From: DATMTS01 sp035564555
GTDB taxonomy: Bacteria > Actinomycetota > Actinomycetes > Actinomycetales > Microbacteriaceae
Direction: 5' to 3'
Length of the DNA stretch: 64,000 bases
NCBI GenBank assembly: GCA_035564555.1
Contig: DATMTS010000065.1
Span: 1 to 64,000 of the forward strand
The position numbers and the translations under genes are program-made. The notes under the pieces are model-generated. The model ran no database searches. It saw only the letters and a list, made by a program, of their open reading frames with translations, and was not told the origin of the DNA. How positions within the stretch are numbered: the stretch's first letter is position 1; each line of letters begins with the position of its first letter. Positions 1-8,544 of this stretch are shown here, piece after piece.

Positions 1-144
1 CGCCGCGCCGCGCCGCGCGCCGCCGCACGCGAAAGTGCCCGATTCCGACGAGCGCGCCTGGTGGAACAGGCGCTCTCGTCGCAACCGGGCACTCTGGTGG
101 CGTACGCGCAACGAGGCGCGAACGTCGCCCTGGATTACGCCTGA
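1..144 (+). CDS. C-terminal end of an unidentified protein (partial)
   Basis: An open frame runs in from the left edge and stops with TGA at 142-144, giving about 47 residues. The last 27 (roughly LVEQALSSQPGTLVAYAQRG and what follows) have ordinary coding character; the Arg/Ala-rich start may be a low-complexity tail. The stop overlaps the end of the convergent yceI gene by 10 bp, which is common for real convergent genes here. I do not recognise the family, and the rest of the gene is outside the window. Confidence 0.35.
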   Translation, partial: RRAAPRAAARESARFRRARLVEQALSSQPGTLVAYAQRGANVALDYA

Positions 145-701
145 AGCACTGCCTGCAGGTCGAGGGTGATGGTGACCTTCTCGCCGAGCAGCACTCCGCC
201 GGTCTCCAGCGCAGCGTTGTAGGAGAGTCCGAAGTCCTCGCGGTTCACGACCGCTGTGGCCGTCGCGCCGGCCTTGTAGTTGCCGTACGGGTCCTGTCCG
301 AAGCCGCCGAAGTCGAAGTCGAACGTGACGCGATTGGTGACGCCGCGCATCGTCAGGTTGCCATCGACCTTGTACTCGCCGTTCTCGATCCGCACACCGG
401 AGGAGACGAAATCGATCGTGGGGTACTTGTCTGCTTCGAAGAAGTCGCCAGTGCGCAGGTGCCCGTCGCGATTCGGCTCGTTGGTGTTGATGGAGGCGAC
501 CTCCGCCGACGCGGTGACGCTCGACTCGAGAGGGTTCTCGGCGGTGACGAAAGTCGCCTGGAACTTCTCGAACTTTCCGCGCACCTTGCTGATCATCAGG
601 TGCTTGATGCTGAACGAGACCTCGCTGTGCGCGGGGTCGACGGTCCAATTGCCGACGCGGTAGCCGGGGATGTCGAGCGCGGTCGTGGTGGTGTCGGTCA
701 T
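135..701 (-). CDS. YceI-family periplasmic/lipocalin-like protein
   Basis: A 188-residue protein matching the YceI family over nearly its whole length. The N-terminal signature (WTVDPAHSEVSFSIKHLMIS, about residues 19-38) is followed by the repeated beta-strand pattern, and the C-terminal NREDFGLSYNAALETGG segment is typical. YceI proteins form an eight-stranded lipocalin-like barrel that binds isoprenoid or amide lipids; many are secreted, but no signal peptide is visible here, so this copy is probably cytoplasmic. The start is well supported by AAGGAG on the minus strand, 6 nt before the ATG. A short GC hairpin (724-737) lies in the upstream leader. It is a single gene, convergent with the partial gene at the window edge. 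The lipid ligand is unknown. Confidence 0.93.
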   Translation of the reverse strand: MTDTTTTALDIPGYRVGNWTVDPAHSEVSFSIKHLMISKVRGKFEKFQATFVTAENPLESSVTASAEVASINTNEPNRDGHLRTGDFFEADKYPTIDFVSSGVRIENGEYKVDGNLTMRGVTNRVTFDFDFGGFGQDPYGNYKAGATATAVVNREDFGLSYNAALETGGVLLGEKVTITLDLQAVLQA

Positions 702-828
702 GATTCTCCTTGGATGTCGGTTGCGGGCTTCAGCCCGAGGGTACGTGTATGCAAACGCATGCGACCGGGATCTATTCCCGATCGATTCCGGCGCAAGCGA
801 ACGGTGTTCCGCTCAGCCGGCGGCGGCG

Positions 829-1101
829 ATGCTGGCACCGATCGCCGGATCCACGGCCGAGGTGACGCCGGTCAGGCTGCGGAAGGCCACCGCGGTCACC
901 ATGACGCTGAGGGGGCACGTCGTGGTCTTCGCGAACTCGGTGTCCGCGGAACGCGGCGACGGCACCCCGGTCAAGTACGACACGAGCGCACCGCCGACCG
1001 CCGGCGAGTTGCTCTCCGCCCTCGTGCGCCTGCACCTGGGCCTCGTCGGCGTCACGGCCGACTCCGTCTCATACGCGCCGAGCGAGCAAGCCGTCTACTG
1101 A
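829..1101 (+). CDS. Small hypothetical protein or gene remnant upstream of mfd
   Basis: The 702-1162 gap contains a frame ending at 1101 whose codons from about 829 onward are almost all G/C-ending, the signature of real coding sequence in this genome. Starting at ATG 829 it would encode 90 residues, beginning MLAPIAGSTAEVTPVRLRKA and ending SYAPSEQAVY. It looks beta-rich and soluble, with no membrane segment. No good ribosome-binding site precedes ATG 829, and upstream in-frame codons lose the G/C-ending bias between 720 and 800, so it may be the 3' part of a decayed longer gene. I do not recognise a family. It ends 61 nt before mfd. Confidence 0.42.
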   Translation: MLAPIAGSTAEVTPVRLRKATAVTMTLRGHVVVFANSVSAERGDGTPVKYDTSAPPTAGELLSALVRLHLGLVGVTADSVSYAPSEQAVY

Positions 1102-1149
1102 CTTCGCCTCCCGAGCGTGCCTGCCGCGGCGCATGTCGCACGCCCCGCA

Positions 1150-1155
1150 TACACT
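1150..1155 (+). promoter_or_regulatory. -10 element (TACACT) of leaderless mfd
   Basis: TACACT lies 7 nt before GTG 1163 and 10 nt before ATG 1166, with no ribosome-binding site between. The same arrangement recurs at many genes in this window. It implies that transcription starts at or next to the start codon. Confidence 0.5.
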
Positions 1156-1162
1156 TGTCCGA

Positions 1163-4100
1163 GTGATGCTTCAGGGCTTGATCGAGGCGCTTTCGCGCGC
1201 CCAGACGTTCGACGACGCCCTGGCGTACGCGCCGCGGAACGCCGATTTCTCGCTCACCGAGGGGCTGCGCGCTCCACTGATCGCCGGGCTCCTGTCCCGT
1301 CGGCCGCGGCAGAAGCAGGCGATGCTCGTCGTGACCGCGACCGGCCGCGAATCAGAAGCGCTGCGCTCGGCGCTGCACAGCGTTGCGCCGCAGGCCGAGA
1401 TCGTCGAGTTTCCCGCATGGGAGACCCTTCCGCACGAGCGGCTGAGCCCGAGCGCCGAGATCGTCGGCAAACGTCTCGCCGCACTGCGGCGCCTCACCGA
1501 CTGGCGCCGGGCTGCGGCGGCGGATGATCCCGGTCTGGGGCAGTTGATCGTCGTCGCGTCTGTGCGGGCCGCCCTGCAGCCCATGGCAGACAACCTCGCC
1601 GACCTGCGTGAGATCGTGCTGGCCGTCGGCTCGCGCGGCAACGACTTGGCCGCGATCGCCGGTCACCTCGTCGACCTCGCCTACACGCGCGTCGACATGG
1701 TGACCAGGCGCGGCGAGTTCGCCGTGCGCGGCGGCATCCTGGATGTCTTCCCTCCCGTGGCCGAGCATCCGTATCGCATCGACTTCTTCGGCGACGAGGT
1801 CGAGCAGATCCGTGCGTTCTCCGTCGCCGACCAACGGTCGTTGCAGCACGAGGTGGGCGAGGTGGCACTGCCGCCGAGCCGCGAGTTGCTGTTGTCGCCC
1901 GGGGTGCGGCAACGCGCGGCCGAGATGCAGCACGAGTTCCCCTCGATGTCGCAGATGCTCGCCAAGATCGCGGAGGGCATTCCCGTCGAGGGCATGGAGT
2001 CGCTCGCACCCGCTCTGCTCGACCGGCTCGTGCCCGTCACCCACTACCTGCCGGACGGCGCGGCGATCGCCGTGATGTCTCCGGAACGCGTCGCCGCACG
2101 GGCCGTGAGTCTGGCTGAGACCAACCAGGAGTTCCTGAGCGCCGCGTGGAGCGCGGCGACCGTCGGCGCCGCGGCCCCGATCGACCTGGCATCCGGCGAC
2201 TTCATGACCCTCGGCGACCTACGCGTCGCCGCTCAGCTGACGAAGCCGGGTGAGCCCGCGGCTGATCACCCGTGGTGGACGCTCAGCAGTTTCGACACCG
2301 GCGCCGCCGAGTCGGTCGAGCTCACGGACGCCGAACTCGTCGCCTCCGCGGGAGACTACGTGCGTGTCGAGGCGGATGCCGTGCCGAGCTTCCAGGGCAA
2401 TGTCGACGGCGCGATCGGGCATGTCGAGGATCTGCTCGCCGAGGGCTGGCGGGTGCTCGTCGCGGCGGAAGGCGCCGGCCTGGTCGATCGAGCGGCTGAC
2501 GTGCTCGCCGACCGGGGCATCGCCGCTCGGATCGTCGACGACTATCCCGTTGACGCCGAGCCCGGTGTCGTCTACCTCGCGACGGCATCCGTCGAGCACG
2601 GTTTCCAGTTGCCGCAGGCGAAGATCGCCCTGATCGGCGAGACCGAGTTCTACGGTCGCACGATCGGTTACGACAGCCGGCAGGTGAAGAAACTCGGCGT
2701 GCGGCGCAAGAACGTCGTCGATCCGCTGCAGCTGCGGCCCGGCGACTTCGTCGTGCATCAGACGCACGGCATCGGCCGATTCGTCGAGCTGGTGCAGCGG
2801 GAGGTCTCCAGCGGCGGCCGGAACGCCGTGAAGTCGACCCGCGAGTACCTGGTGCTCGAGTACGCGCCCTCGAAGCGCGGCTATCCGGGCGACAAGCTGT
2901 ACGTGCCGACCGACCAGCTCGACCTGCTCACGCGATACGTCGGGGGAGAGGCCCCGCAGCTGTCGAAGATGGGCGGCAGCGATTGGGCCCAGGCGAAGGG
3001 CCGGGCCCGCAAGGCGGTACGCGACATCGCAGTCGAGCTCGTCAAGCTGTATTCGGCTCGGATGGCGTCGAAGGGCCATGCGTTCGGTCCCGACACGCCC
3101 TGGCAGCGCGAACTGGAAGAGGCGTTCCCGTTCGTTGAGACGCCCGATCAGCTGCAGACCATCGACGAGGTCAAGGCCGACATGGAGCGGCCCATCCCGA
3201 TGGACCGGCTGATCTCCGGAGATGTCGGCTTCGGCAAGACGGAGATCGCGGTGCGCGCCGCCTTCAAGGCTGTGCAAGACGGCAAACAGGTGATCGTGCT
3301 GGTGCCCACGACGTTGCTCGTGCGTCAGCATTTCGAGACCTTTCAGGAGCGGTTCGCGGGCTTTCCCGTGCACCTGCGGGCACTCAGCCGATTCCAGACC
3401 GATCGGGAGGCGAAAGAGGTGCTCGACGGGTTGGCCGACGGCACCGTCGACGTCGTGGTCGGCACGCATCGCCTGCTGGCGAAAGGCGTAACGGTGAAAG
3501 ACCTCGGCCTCGTCGTGGTCGACGAGGAGCAGCGCTTCGGCGTCGAGCACAAAGAGGCGCTGAAGAAGCTCAAGACCAACGTCGACGTGCTCGCCATGAG
3601 TGCCACCCCGATTCCTCGCACACTCGAGATGGCGGTCACCGGAATCCGCGAGATGTCGACCCTTGCGACGCCGCCGGAGGACCGGCATCCGATCCTCACG
3701 TTCGTGGGGCCGTACTCCGAGAAGCAGGTCGCCGCGGCGATCCGGCGCGAGCTGCTGCGCGAGGGCCAGGTGTTCTTCGTGCACAACCGCGTCTCGTCGA
3801 TCAACCGGGTGGCGGCCAAGCTCGCCGAACTCGTTCCCGAGGCGCGCATCGCGGTAGCGCACGGTCAGCTGAACGAACACGTGCTCGAGCAGATCGTCGT
3901 CGATTTCTGGGAGCGAAAGTTCGACGTGCTCGTCTCCACGACGATCATCGAGACCGGCCTCGACATCGCCAACGCGAACACGATCATCATCGACCGGGCC
4001 GACAAGTACGGCCTCTCGCAGCTGCACCAGTTGCGCGGCCGCGTCGGCCGTGGCCGGGAGCGGGCATACGCGTACTTCCTCTGGGATGCCGAGAAGCCGC

Positions 4101-4801
4101 TCTCCGAGACCGCTCACGACCGGCTCTCCACGATCGCTGCCAACAACGAACTCGGCAGCGGCATGCAAGTGGCGCTGAAAGACCTGGAGATCCGCGGCGC
4201 AGGCAACCTGCTCGGCGGCGAGCAGTCGGGTCACATCGCGGGGGTGGGCTTCGACCTGTACCTGCGGATGATCGGCGAGGCGGTTTCGACGTTCCGCGGC
4301 GAGGTCGCCGAAGGCCAGACCGAACTGCGCCTCGAGCTGCCGGTCGACGCGCACATTCCCGAGGACTACGTGGACAGCGAGCGACTGCGCCTGGAGGCGT
4401 ATCAGAAGCTCTCCGCCGCCAGTGGTCCGAACGCCAAGCCGGATGCCATCGGTCTCGTTCTCGACGAGCTCACGGATCGCTACGGCGATCCGCCGCAGGC
4501 GGTCACGAATCTGATCGCGGTTTCGCGCCTGCGCAGGCACGCACAGCGCGCCGGTCTCTCGGAGGTGGTCGCCGCGGGGCCGCGGCTGCGGGTCTCGCCC
4601 GCAGACCTGGCCGACTCGATCCAGGTGCGGCTGCAACGCATGTTCACCGGCTCCAAGTACTCCCAGCAGCAGCGGGCGCTCGTGGTGCCGCTGCCGATGC
4701 GCGACGGCGAGGTCTTTTCGGATTCGGAATTGATCGCCTGGACGGCGGGTCTGCTCGAGGCGATCTTCCCCGTCGCCGAACCGGTGCCCGCGGCCGAGTA
4801 G
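1163..4801 (+). CDS. mfd: Transcription-repair coupling factor Mfd
   Basis: About 1212 residues, full length for Mfd. This ATP-driven translocase removes RNA polymerase stalled at DNA lesions and recruits UvrA. Visible in order: the UvrB-like N-terminal module (ETLPHERLSPSAEIVGKRL near residue 100), the CarD-like RNA-polymerase-interaction domain (FVVHQTHGIGRF near 530), Walker A GDVGFGKTE near 687, the DEEQ box near 786, motif III MSATPIPRT, motif VI QLHQLRGRVGRGRERAYAYF and the TRCF C-terminal domain. An in-frame ATG at 1133 exists, but GTG 1163 or ATG 1166 fits the family start and the leaderless promoter better. In related genomes mfd often sits near mazG, as it does here, 3 kb away. The gene is intact. 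Confidence 0.98.
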   Translation: MMLQGLIEALSRAQTFDDALAYAPRNADFSLTEGLRAPLIAGLLSRRPRQKQAMLVVTATGRESEALRSALHSVAPQAEIVEFPAWETLPHERLSPSAEIVGKRLAALRRLTDWRRAAAADDPGLGQLIVVASVRAALQPMADNLADLREIVLAVGSRGNDLAAIAGHLVDLAYTRVDMVTRRGEFAVRGGILDVFPPVAEHPYRIDFFGDEVEQIRAFSVADQRSLQHEVGEVALPPSRELLLSPGVRQRAAEMQHEFPSMSQMLAKIAEGIPVEGMESLAPALLDRLVPVTHYLPDGAAIAVMSPERVAARAVSLAETNQEFLSAAWSAATVGAAAPIDLASGDFMTLGDLRVAAQLTKPGEPAADHPWWTLSSFDTGAAESVELTDAELVASAGDYVRVEADAVPSFQGNVDGAIGHVEDLLAEGWRVLVAAEGAGLVDRAADVLADRGIAARIVDDYPVDAEPGVVYLATASVEHGFQLPQAKIALIGETEFYGRTIGYDSRQVKKLGVRRKNVVDPLQLRPGDFVVHQTHGIGRFVELVQREVSSGGRNAVKSTREYLVLEYAPSKRGYPGDKLYVPTDQLDLLTRYVGGEAPQLSKMGGSDWAQAKGRARKAVRDIAVELVKLYSARMASKGHAFGPDTPWQRELEEAFPFVETPDQLQTIDEVKADMERPIPMDRLISGDVGFGKTEIAVRAAFKAVQDGKQVIVLVPTTLLVRQHFETFQERFAGFPVHLRALSRFQTDREAKEVLDGLADGTVDVVVGTHRLLAKGVTVKDLGLVVVDEEQRFGVEHKEALKKLKTNVDVLAMSATPIPRTLEMAVTGIREMSTLATPPEDRHPILTFVGPYSEKQVAAAIRRELLREGQVFFVHNRVSSINRVAAKLAELVPEARIAVAHGQLNEHVLEQIVVDFWERKFDVLVSTTIIETGLDIANANTIIIDRADKYGLSQLHQLRGRVGRGRERAYAYFLWDAEKPLSETAHDRLSTIAANNELGSGMQVALKDLEIRGAGNLLGGEQSGHIAGVGFDLYLRMIGEAVSTFRGEVAEGQTELRLELPVDAHIPEDYVDSERLRLEAYQKLSAASGPNAKPDAIGLVLDELTDRYGDPPQAVTNLIAVSRLRRHAQRAGLSEVVAAGPRLRVSPADLADSIQVRLQRMFTGSKYSQQQRALVVPLPMRDGEVFSDSELIAWTAGLLEAIFPVAEPVPAAE

Positions 4802-4850
4802 CGCAGAGGTCGCCGACGGGTGCACCGGTGATGCCTCGGCCCAATCTGTG

Positions 4851-4866
4851 GTATTACTACTAATAC
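4851..4866. promoter_or_regulatory. Perfect dyad, candidate GntR operator
   Basis: GTATTA-CTAC-TAATAC is a perfect 6-bp inverted repeat with a 4-nt spacer, an A/T-rich island in very GC-rich DNA, 38 bp before the GntR start. It overlaps the likely -10 region. YtrA-type GntR regulators bind compact A/T-rich dyads of this type at their own promoters, so autoregulation is the natural reading. Confidence 0.6.
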
Positions 4867-4903
4867 AGCTAGCACAGAACCGATGCCGGGCGGAGGGGCG
4901 AGG

Positions 4904-5362
4904 ATGCAGATCGAAATCGATCCGGCCTCAGACGTGCCGATCTACCAGCAACTCCGCGACCGGGTCGTGGAGGGCATCGCGAACGGTGAGCTCGGCGCGG
5001 GCGACGCGCTCGCGTCGGTTCGACAACTGGCCGTCGAGTTCGGCATCAATGTCGCCACGGTGGGCAAGGGCTACGACATGCTGCGCCAGGAGGGACTGGT
5101 GCGCACCAACCGTCGTTCGGGATCCGTCGTCGCGCGCGGCCCGCACGACGGTGCGCCCGAGAACATGGATGTCTACCTTCACGAAGGCGGCCCCTGGTAC
5201 GGACGGCTGCGCACTCTGCTCGCGGAGGCGGTCGCCCAGGGCGTGCCGGATCATCGCATCACCGCCTCGGTCGCCTCGATCCTCTCCGCGTTCGCCGCGT
5301 CACGGTCGGCGCAACCGAATCCGGCGGCACGATCCGCCGCGCGTCCGAAGGAAGATCGATGA
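4904..5362 (+). CDS. GntR-family regulator, YtrA-like
   Basis: A 152-residue regulator. Residues 1-75 are a GntR winged helix (PIYQQLRDRVVEGIANGELG, then LASVRQLAVEFGINVATVGK), and the short C-terminal part lacks the large FadR-type ligand domain. This is the size and layout of the YtrA subfamily, which usually represses an adjacent membrane-protein or ABC operon. ATG 4904 is chosen over the upstream ATG 4883 because GGAGGGGCGAGG sits just before it and the protein then starts with the usual MQIEIDP. Its stop overlaps the next start (ATGA), so it is co-translated with the DUF1648 membrane protein, the likely partner or target. The tail after about residue 130 (Ala/Arg/Pro-rich) looks disordered. 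Confidence 0.9.
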   Translation: MQIEIDPASDVPIYQQLRDRVVEGIANGELGAGDALASVRQLAVEFGINVATVGKGYDMLRQEGLVRTNRRSGSVVARGPHDGAPENMDVYLHEGGPWYGRLRTLLAEAVAQGVPDHRITASVASILSAFAASRSAQPNPAARSAARPKEDR

Positions 5363-6468
5363 CCGTTTTCGCACTGCTGTTCCCGCTCGTGATGCTCACC
5401 CTGGTCGCCGCGGTGATGCTCGCGATGCCTCGGCTCGTGCCCCGGACCGTGCCACTCGGAGTGCGTATTCCCAGTGCGCGCGTCGCGGAGCCCGTCGTGG
5501 CCGACGCGGTGCGCCGGTACCGTGTGCTGACCGTGTTCGCCTGGGCGTCGGCCGTCGTGCTCTGTCTGATCCTGGTCTGGTTCGCGCCGGCACTGTCGGT
5601 GCTCGTCGCAACGCTGGTCTTCGTGGCTCTGCAGGTCACGGCGTACATCACCTCGCGCACGGCGATCCAGCGGGCCAAGCGCGACGAAGACTGGTACGCG
5701 GGCGCCACGGTGCGGCTCGCCGCGAACCTGCAGCCCACGCACGTACGGCCGCCGGCAGGATGGTTCGCTGCGGCTCTCGTGCTGCTGCTCGCGACCGCTG
5801 CCATCGGTGTCGCGCTGTATCCGACGCTCCCCGCGACGCTCGTCACCCACTGGGGTGCGGACGGCCGCCCGGACGAGCTCGCCGAAAAGAGCGTCTGGGT
5901 CGTCTTCGGTCCGTTGGTCATCGCCGCTGCCGTAGCGCTCGGACTGTTCGCGCTGTCGTTCACGCTGCGCATCTCGCCGGTCCGCGCGACCCCGGCTGAG
6001 ACGCCGCAGCGCAATCGCGCGCGAGCGGCCGCGTTGCGCGGGCTCTCCAGTGCCCTTCTGGGTCAACTCGGTCTGGTGATCGCGCTCGAGTTCGCGTGGA
6101 TCTCGTTGAGCGGTTGGCTCCTGCCGGGGTCCAGCAGCGCGATGCTGACGGGCACGATCGTTCCCGTGGTCCTGATCGTCGTGGCGCTTGCCGTTTTCAT
6201 CCTTCGTTTCCGCCGTGCGGTGCGGCCCGAGGACGACTCGAAGGGTGACGCGGATGCGCCCGACGACGACCGGTACTGGAAGGCGGGTTTGATCTACGTG
6301 AATCCCGACGACCCGTCGTTCCTGGTGCAGAAGCGCTTCGGCGTGGGCTGGACGCTGAATTTCGGCCACCCGCTCGGGATCGTGATCGCCGTGGTCCTGC
6401 TGGCGATCATCGTGGGACTCCTGGGTTATGGAATCCTGACCGGAACACACCAGGGGGCGCACTCCTGA
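5359..6468 (+). CDS. DUF1648/DUF5808 membrane protein
   Basis: A 369-residue polytopic membrane protein with about seven hydrophobic segments. A DUF1648 segment lies near residues 140-190 (YPTLPATLVTHWGADGRPDE), and the C-terminal soluble part carries the DUF5808-type signature (DRYWKAGLIYVNPDDPSFLV, then GVGWTLNFGHPLG). This family is typically co-transcribed with a YtrA-type GntR regulator, as here, with a 4-nt ATGA overlap. Related proteins such as SdpI give immunity to secreted toxins or sit in cell-envelope stress operons, but the role of this one is unknown. The operon is probably controlled by the dyad at 4851-4866. Confidence 0.85.
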   Translation: MTVFALLFPLVMLTLVAAVMLAMPRLVPRTVPLGVRIPSARVAEPVVADAVRRYRVLTVFAWASAVVLCLILVWFAPALSVLVATLVFVALQVTAYITSRTAIQRAKRDEDWYAGATVRLAANLQPTHVRPPAGWFAAALVLLLATAAIGVALYPTLPATLVTHWGADGRPDELAEKSVWVVFGPLVIAAAVALGLFALSFTLRISPVRATPAETPQRNRARAAALRGLSSALLGQLGLVIALEFAWISLSGWLLPGSSSAMLTGTIVPVVLIVVALAVFILRFRRAVRPEDDSKGDADAPDDDRYWKAGLIYVNPDDPSFLVQKRFGVGWTLNFGHPLGIVIAVVLLAIIVGLLGYGILTGTHQGAHS

Positions 6469-6499
6469 CGAGCGGGTCACCGCCGGGCGGCCCGCATCT

Positions 6500-7672
6500 T
6501 CAGGAATGCGCTGGCGGGTGCTCCCGACGGTAGTGACGCGCGCGTGCGCTGACCAGAATCGCACTGAGCACCATCGACACCGCCGAGCCGAGCAGTACCG
6601 CGAGCGTGCCTTCGTCGACGACTTCAGCGCTCTGCGCGAATGCCAATTCGTTCATCAGCAGCGACACCGTGAAGCCGATGCCGCCGAGTGCGGCGATGAC
6701 CAACAGGTTCGGCAGGTCGATCGGATGCCGCTCCGTGCGCCGGCCGATGAACGAACCGAGCCAGCCACCGAGGGTGATGCCGATGAGCTTTCCGACCGGC
6801 AAAGCGACAAGGACCGCCCAGAACGGCGGGGCCAGTTGGGCAGGAGAGACGTTCGGGATCGCGACGAGTGCGGCCGAGAACGCGAACAACGGCAGCACGA
6901 GGCCGTTCGACCATGGTTCGAGCACGTGCGCCGCGCGGGCGGCGGGCGCGCGGGCCATCACGAGCCCGAGCGCGACGCCGGCGATCGTCGCATGCACGCC
7001 TGACGCGTGCACGAACGCCCAGCTGAGCAGCCCGAGCAGCACCATGAGCACCGCGATCGGCATCCGCATCCGGCCGGCCAGCGCAGGCCGCTTCAGCAAC
7101 CGGCTGAGCAAACCGAACGCGATCGTGGTGACCGCGGCGAGCCCGAGCATCCCGATGTTCGGATCCCGGGTGAAGAACACCGCGATGATGATGATCGCGA
7201 TCAGGTCGTCGAGCACGGCCAGCGCGAGCAGGAACACCCGCAACCGGTTCGGCAGACCCTTGCCGAACACGGCGAGCACGCCCAGCGCGAAGGCGATGTC
7301 GGTCGCCGTCGGCACCGGCCAGCCCCGCTCGTAACCGCTGCCCGAGGTGAAGGCGAGGAAGACCAGGGCCGGAACGAGCACACCCCCGACGGCCGCGATC
7401 GCCGGATGCGCCGCTTTGCGAACGCTGTTCAGCTCTCCGGCGACCAGTTCGTGCTTGAGCTCGATCGCGACGATGAAGAAGAAGATCGCGAGCAGCCCGT
7501 CGCTGATCCAGTGGCCCACCGACAGGTCGAGGTGCAGCCCCGCCGGGCCGACCTCGGCGTGCTGCAGGGCGAGCAGCGTCGGGCCCGCCGCCGTGTTCGC
7601 CAGGATGAGGCCGAGCGCAGCGGCGCCCAGCAGGATCGCAGCGGCCGAGCGCTCGGACCGGATCAGGCTCAC
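6500..7672 (-). CDS. nhaA: Na+/H+ antiporter NhaA
   Basis: 390 residues with the NhaA fold of about 12 membrane segments. It expels Na+ (and Li+) in exchange for protons at the plasma membrane and matters for alkaline pH and salt tolerance. The key acidic residues are visible: TATDIAFALG (Asp125, equivalent to Asp133 in E. coli) and LAVLDDLIAI (Asp155-Asp156, the ion-binding pair), plus IELKHELVAGEL near residue 70. It is a single gene, convergent with the DUF1648 gene and divergent from mazG. The far N-terminus is shorter than in E. coli, but this is normal for actinobacterial homologues. Confidence 0.96.
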   Translation of the reverse strand: MSLIRSERSAAAILLGAAALGLILANTAAGPTLLALQHAEVGPAGLHLDLSVGHWISDGLLAIFFFIVAIELKHELVAGELNSVRKAAHPAIAAVGGVLVPALVFLAFTSGSGYERGWPVPTATDIAFALGVLAVFGKGLPNRLRVFLLALAVLDDLIAIIIIAVFFTRDPNIGMLGLAAVTTIAFGLLSRLLKRPALAGRMRMPIAVLMVLLGLLSWAFVHASGVHATIAGVALGLVMARAPAARAAHVLEPWSNGLVLPLFAFSAALVAIPNVSPAQLAPPFWAVLVALPVGKLIGITLGGWLGSFIGRRTERHPIDLPNLLVIAALGGIGFTVSLLMNELAFAQSAEVVDEGTLAVLLGSAVSMVLSAILVSARARHYRREHPPAHS

Positions 7673-7834
7673 AGCGCGACGCGCAGACCGAATGGGTCCC
7701 GGTGGGGCCGCGGCGAGCGCCGCGGATCGGGGACGGAGACGATGATGGGGGCCGGGGCTGTCACGTCATCACCGTATGGGCGCCGGCGGATCTCGACGCG
7801 GTGGCAGGATGGAGTGGCGCGAAACGGAGCAAGC

Positions 7835-8515
7835 ATGACCGACCACACCGTCTCACCCGGCCCCGTCGGCGCCGGGCGTTCGGCGCTCGACGTATTCGCC
7901 GACGCGATGGCATCCGTGCTGCAGAAGTGCGTGTGGAGTCAGACCATGACGCACGCGTCGCTGGTGCCCTACCTGATCGAGGAGACGTACGAACTCGTCG
8001 ATGCGCTCGAAGGGGGAGACCCTGACGACATCATCGAGGAACTCGGCGACGTGCTCTGGCAGGTCGCATTCCATTCCGAGATCGCGGCGCGCACAGCGGG
8101 CGAGCGATTCGACATCCAGGATGTCGCAGTTCGCGTCACCGAGAAGATGGTGCGCAGACACCCGCACGTCTTCGGCGACGAGGTCGCGGAGACGCCCGAA
8201 GAGGTGCTGCGCCTGTGGTCGGCGGCGAAGGCGGCGGAGAAGAAGCAGCGCACGAGCGTGCTCGACGGTATCCCGCAGGGCATGCCTGCCCTGGCTCTGG
8301 CCGACAAGCTGATCGGTCGCGCCCAGCGCGTCGGGGCGCTGCCGACCGACGACGAGGGCGGTCTGCTCGACGGGCTCGGCGTGGAGACCGAGCACGAACT
8401 GGGCGGGCTGCTGCTGGCTCTGGTGGCCTCAGGCCGTGCGCACGGGCTCGACGCCGAACGGGCCTTGCGCACCACTCTGCGCTCCTTGCAAGACGAGATC
8501 CGCGCCCACGAGTAG
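7835..8515 (+). CDS. mazG: Nucleoside triphosphate pyrophosphohydrolase MazG
   Basis: 226 residues. The all-alpha NTP pyrophosphohydrolase converts NTPs, including damaged ones, to NMP and PPi. The metal-binding pattern is present: EETYELVDALEGGD, 12 residues on EELGDVLWQVAFHS, and later VTEKMVRRHPHVFGD. One MazG domain is clear in the N-terminal half, and the C-terminal half is a weaker helical copy. Frames open further upstream, but ATG 7835 with ACGGAGC before it fits the family start. It is near mfd, as in many actinobacteria. The start region shows no leaderless -10, so a normal leader is likely. Confidence 0.95.
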   Translation: MTDHTVSPGPVGAGRSALDVFADAMASVLQKCVWSQTMTHASLVPYLIEETYELVDALEGGDPDDIIEELGDVLWQVAFHSEIAARTAGERFDIQDVAVRVTEKMVRRHPHVFGDEVAETPEEVLRLWSAAKAAEKKQRTSVLDGIPQGMPALALADKLIGRAQRVGALPTDDEGGLLDGLGVETEHELGGLLLALVASGRAHGLDAERALRTTLRSLQDEIRAHE

Positions 8516-8527
8516 CGCCCACTTGCC

Positions 8528-8544
8528 GAGTCGCTGAACGACTC
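8528..8544. terminator. Possible weak bidirectional terminator hairpin
   Basis: GAGTCG-N5-CGACTC forms a 6-bp stem between the converging ends of mazG and the MFS exporter, overlapping the exporter's stop codon. There is no T-tract, so this is a modest candidate only. Confidence 0.3.

Noticed and set aside
2219..4825. An 868-codon open frame antisense to mfd, and similar long antisense frames at 16842-19361, 12105-14159 and 14551-16422
   Set aside because: In GC-rich DNA the frame opposite a real gene is often open. These products are Arg/His/Asp-rich, match no family I know, and the opposite strand holds clear conserved genes.
5251..6564. A 437-codon frame antisense to the DUF1648 gene
   Set aside because: The composition is that of a reverse-strand shadow, and the plus strand has a membrane protein with recognisable domains and a coupled start.
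7007..7834. A long extension of the mazG frame upstream into nhaA
   Set aside because: The residues are low-complexity and antisense to nhaA; the MazG family start and a ribosome-binding site are at 7835.
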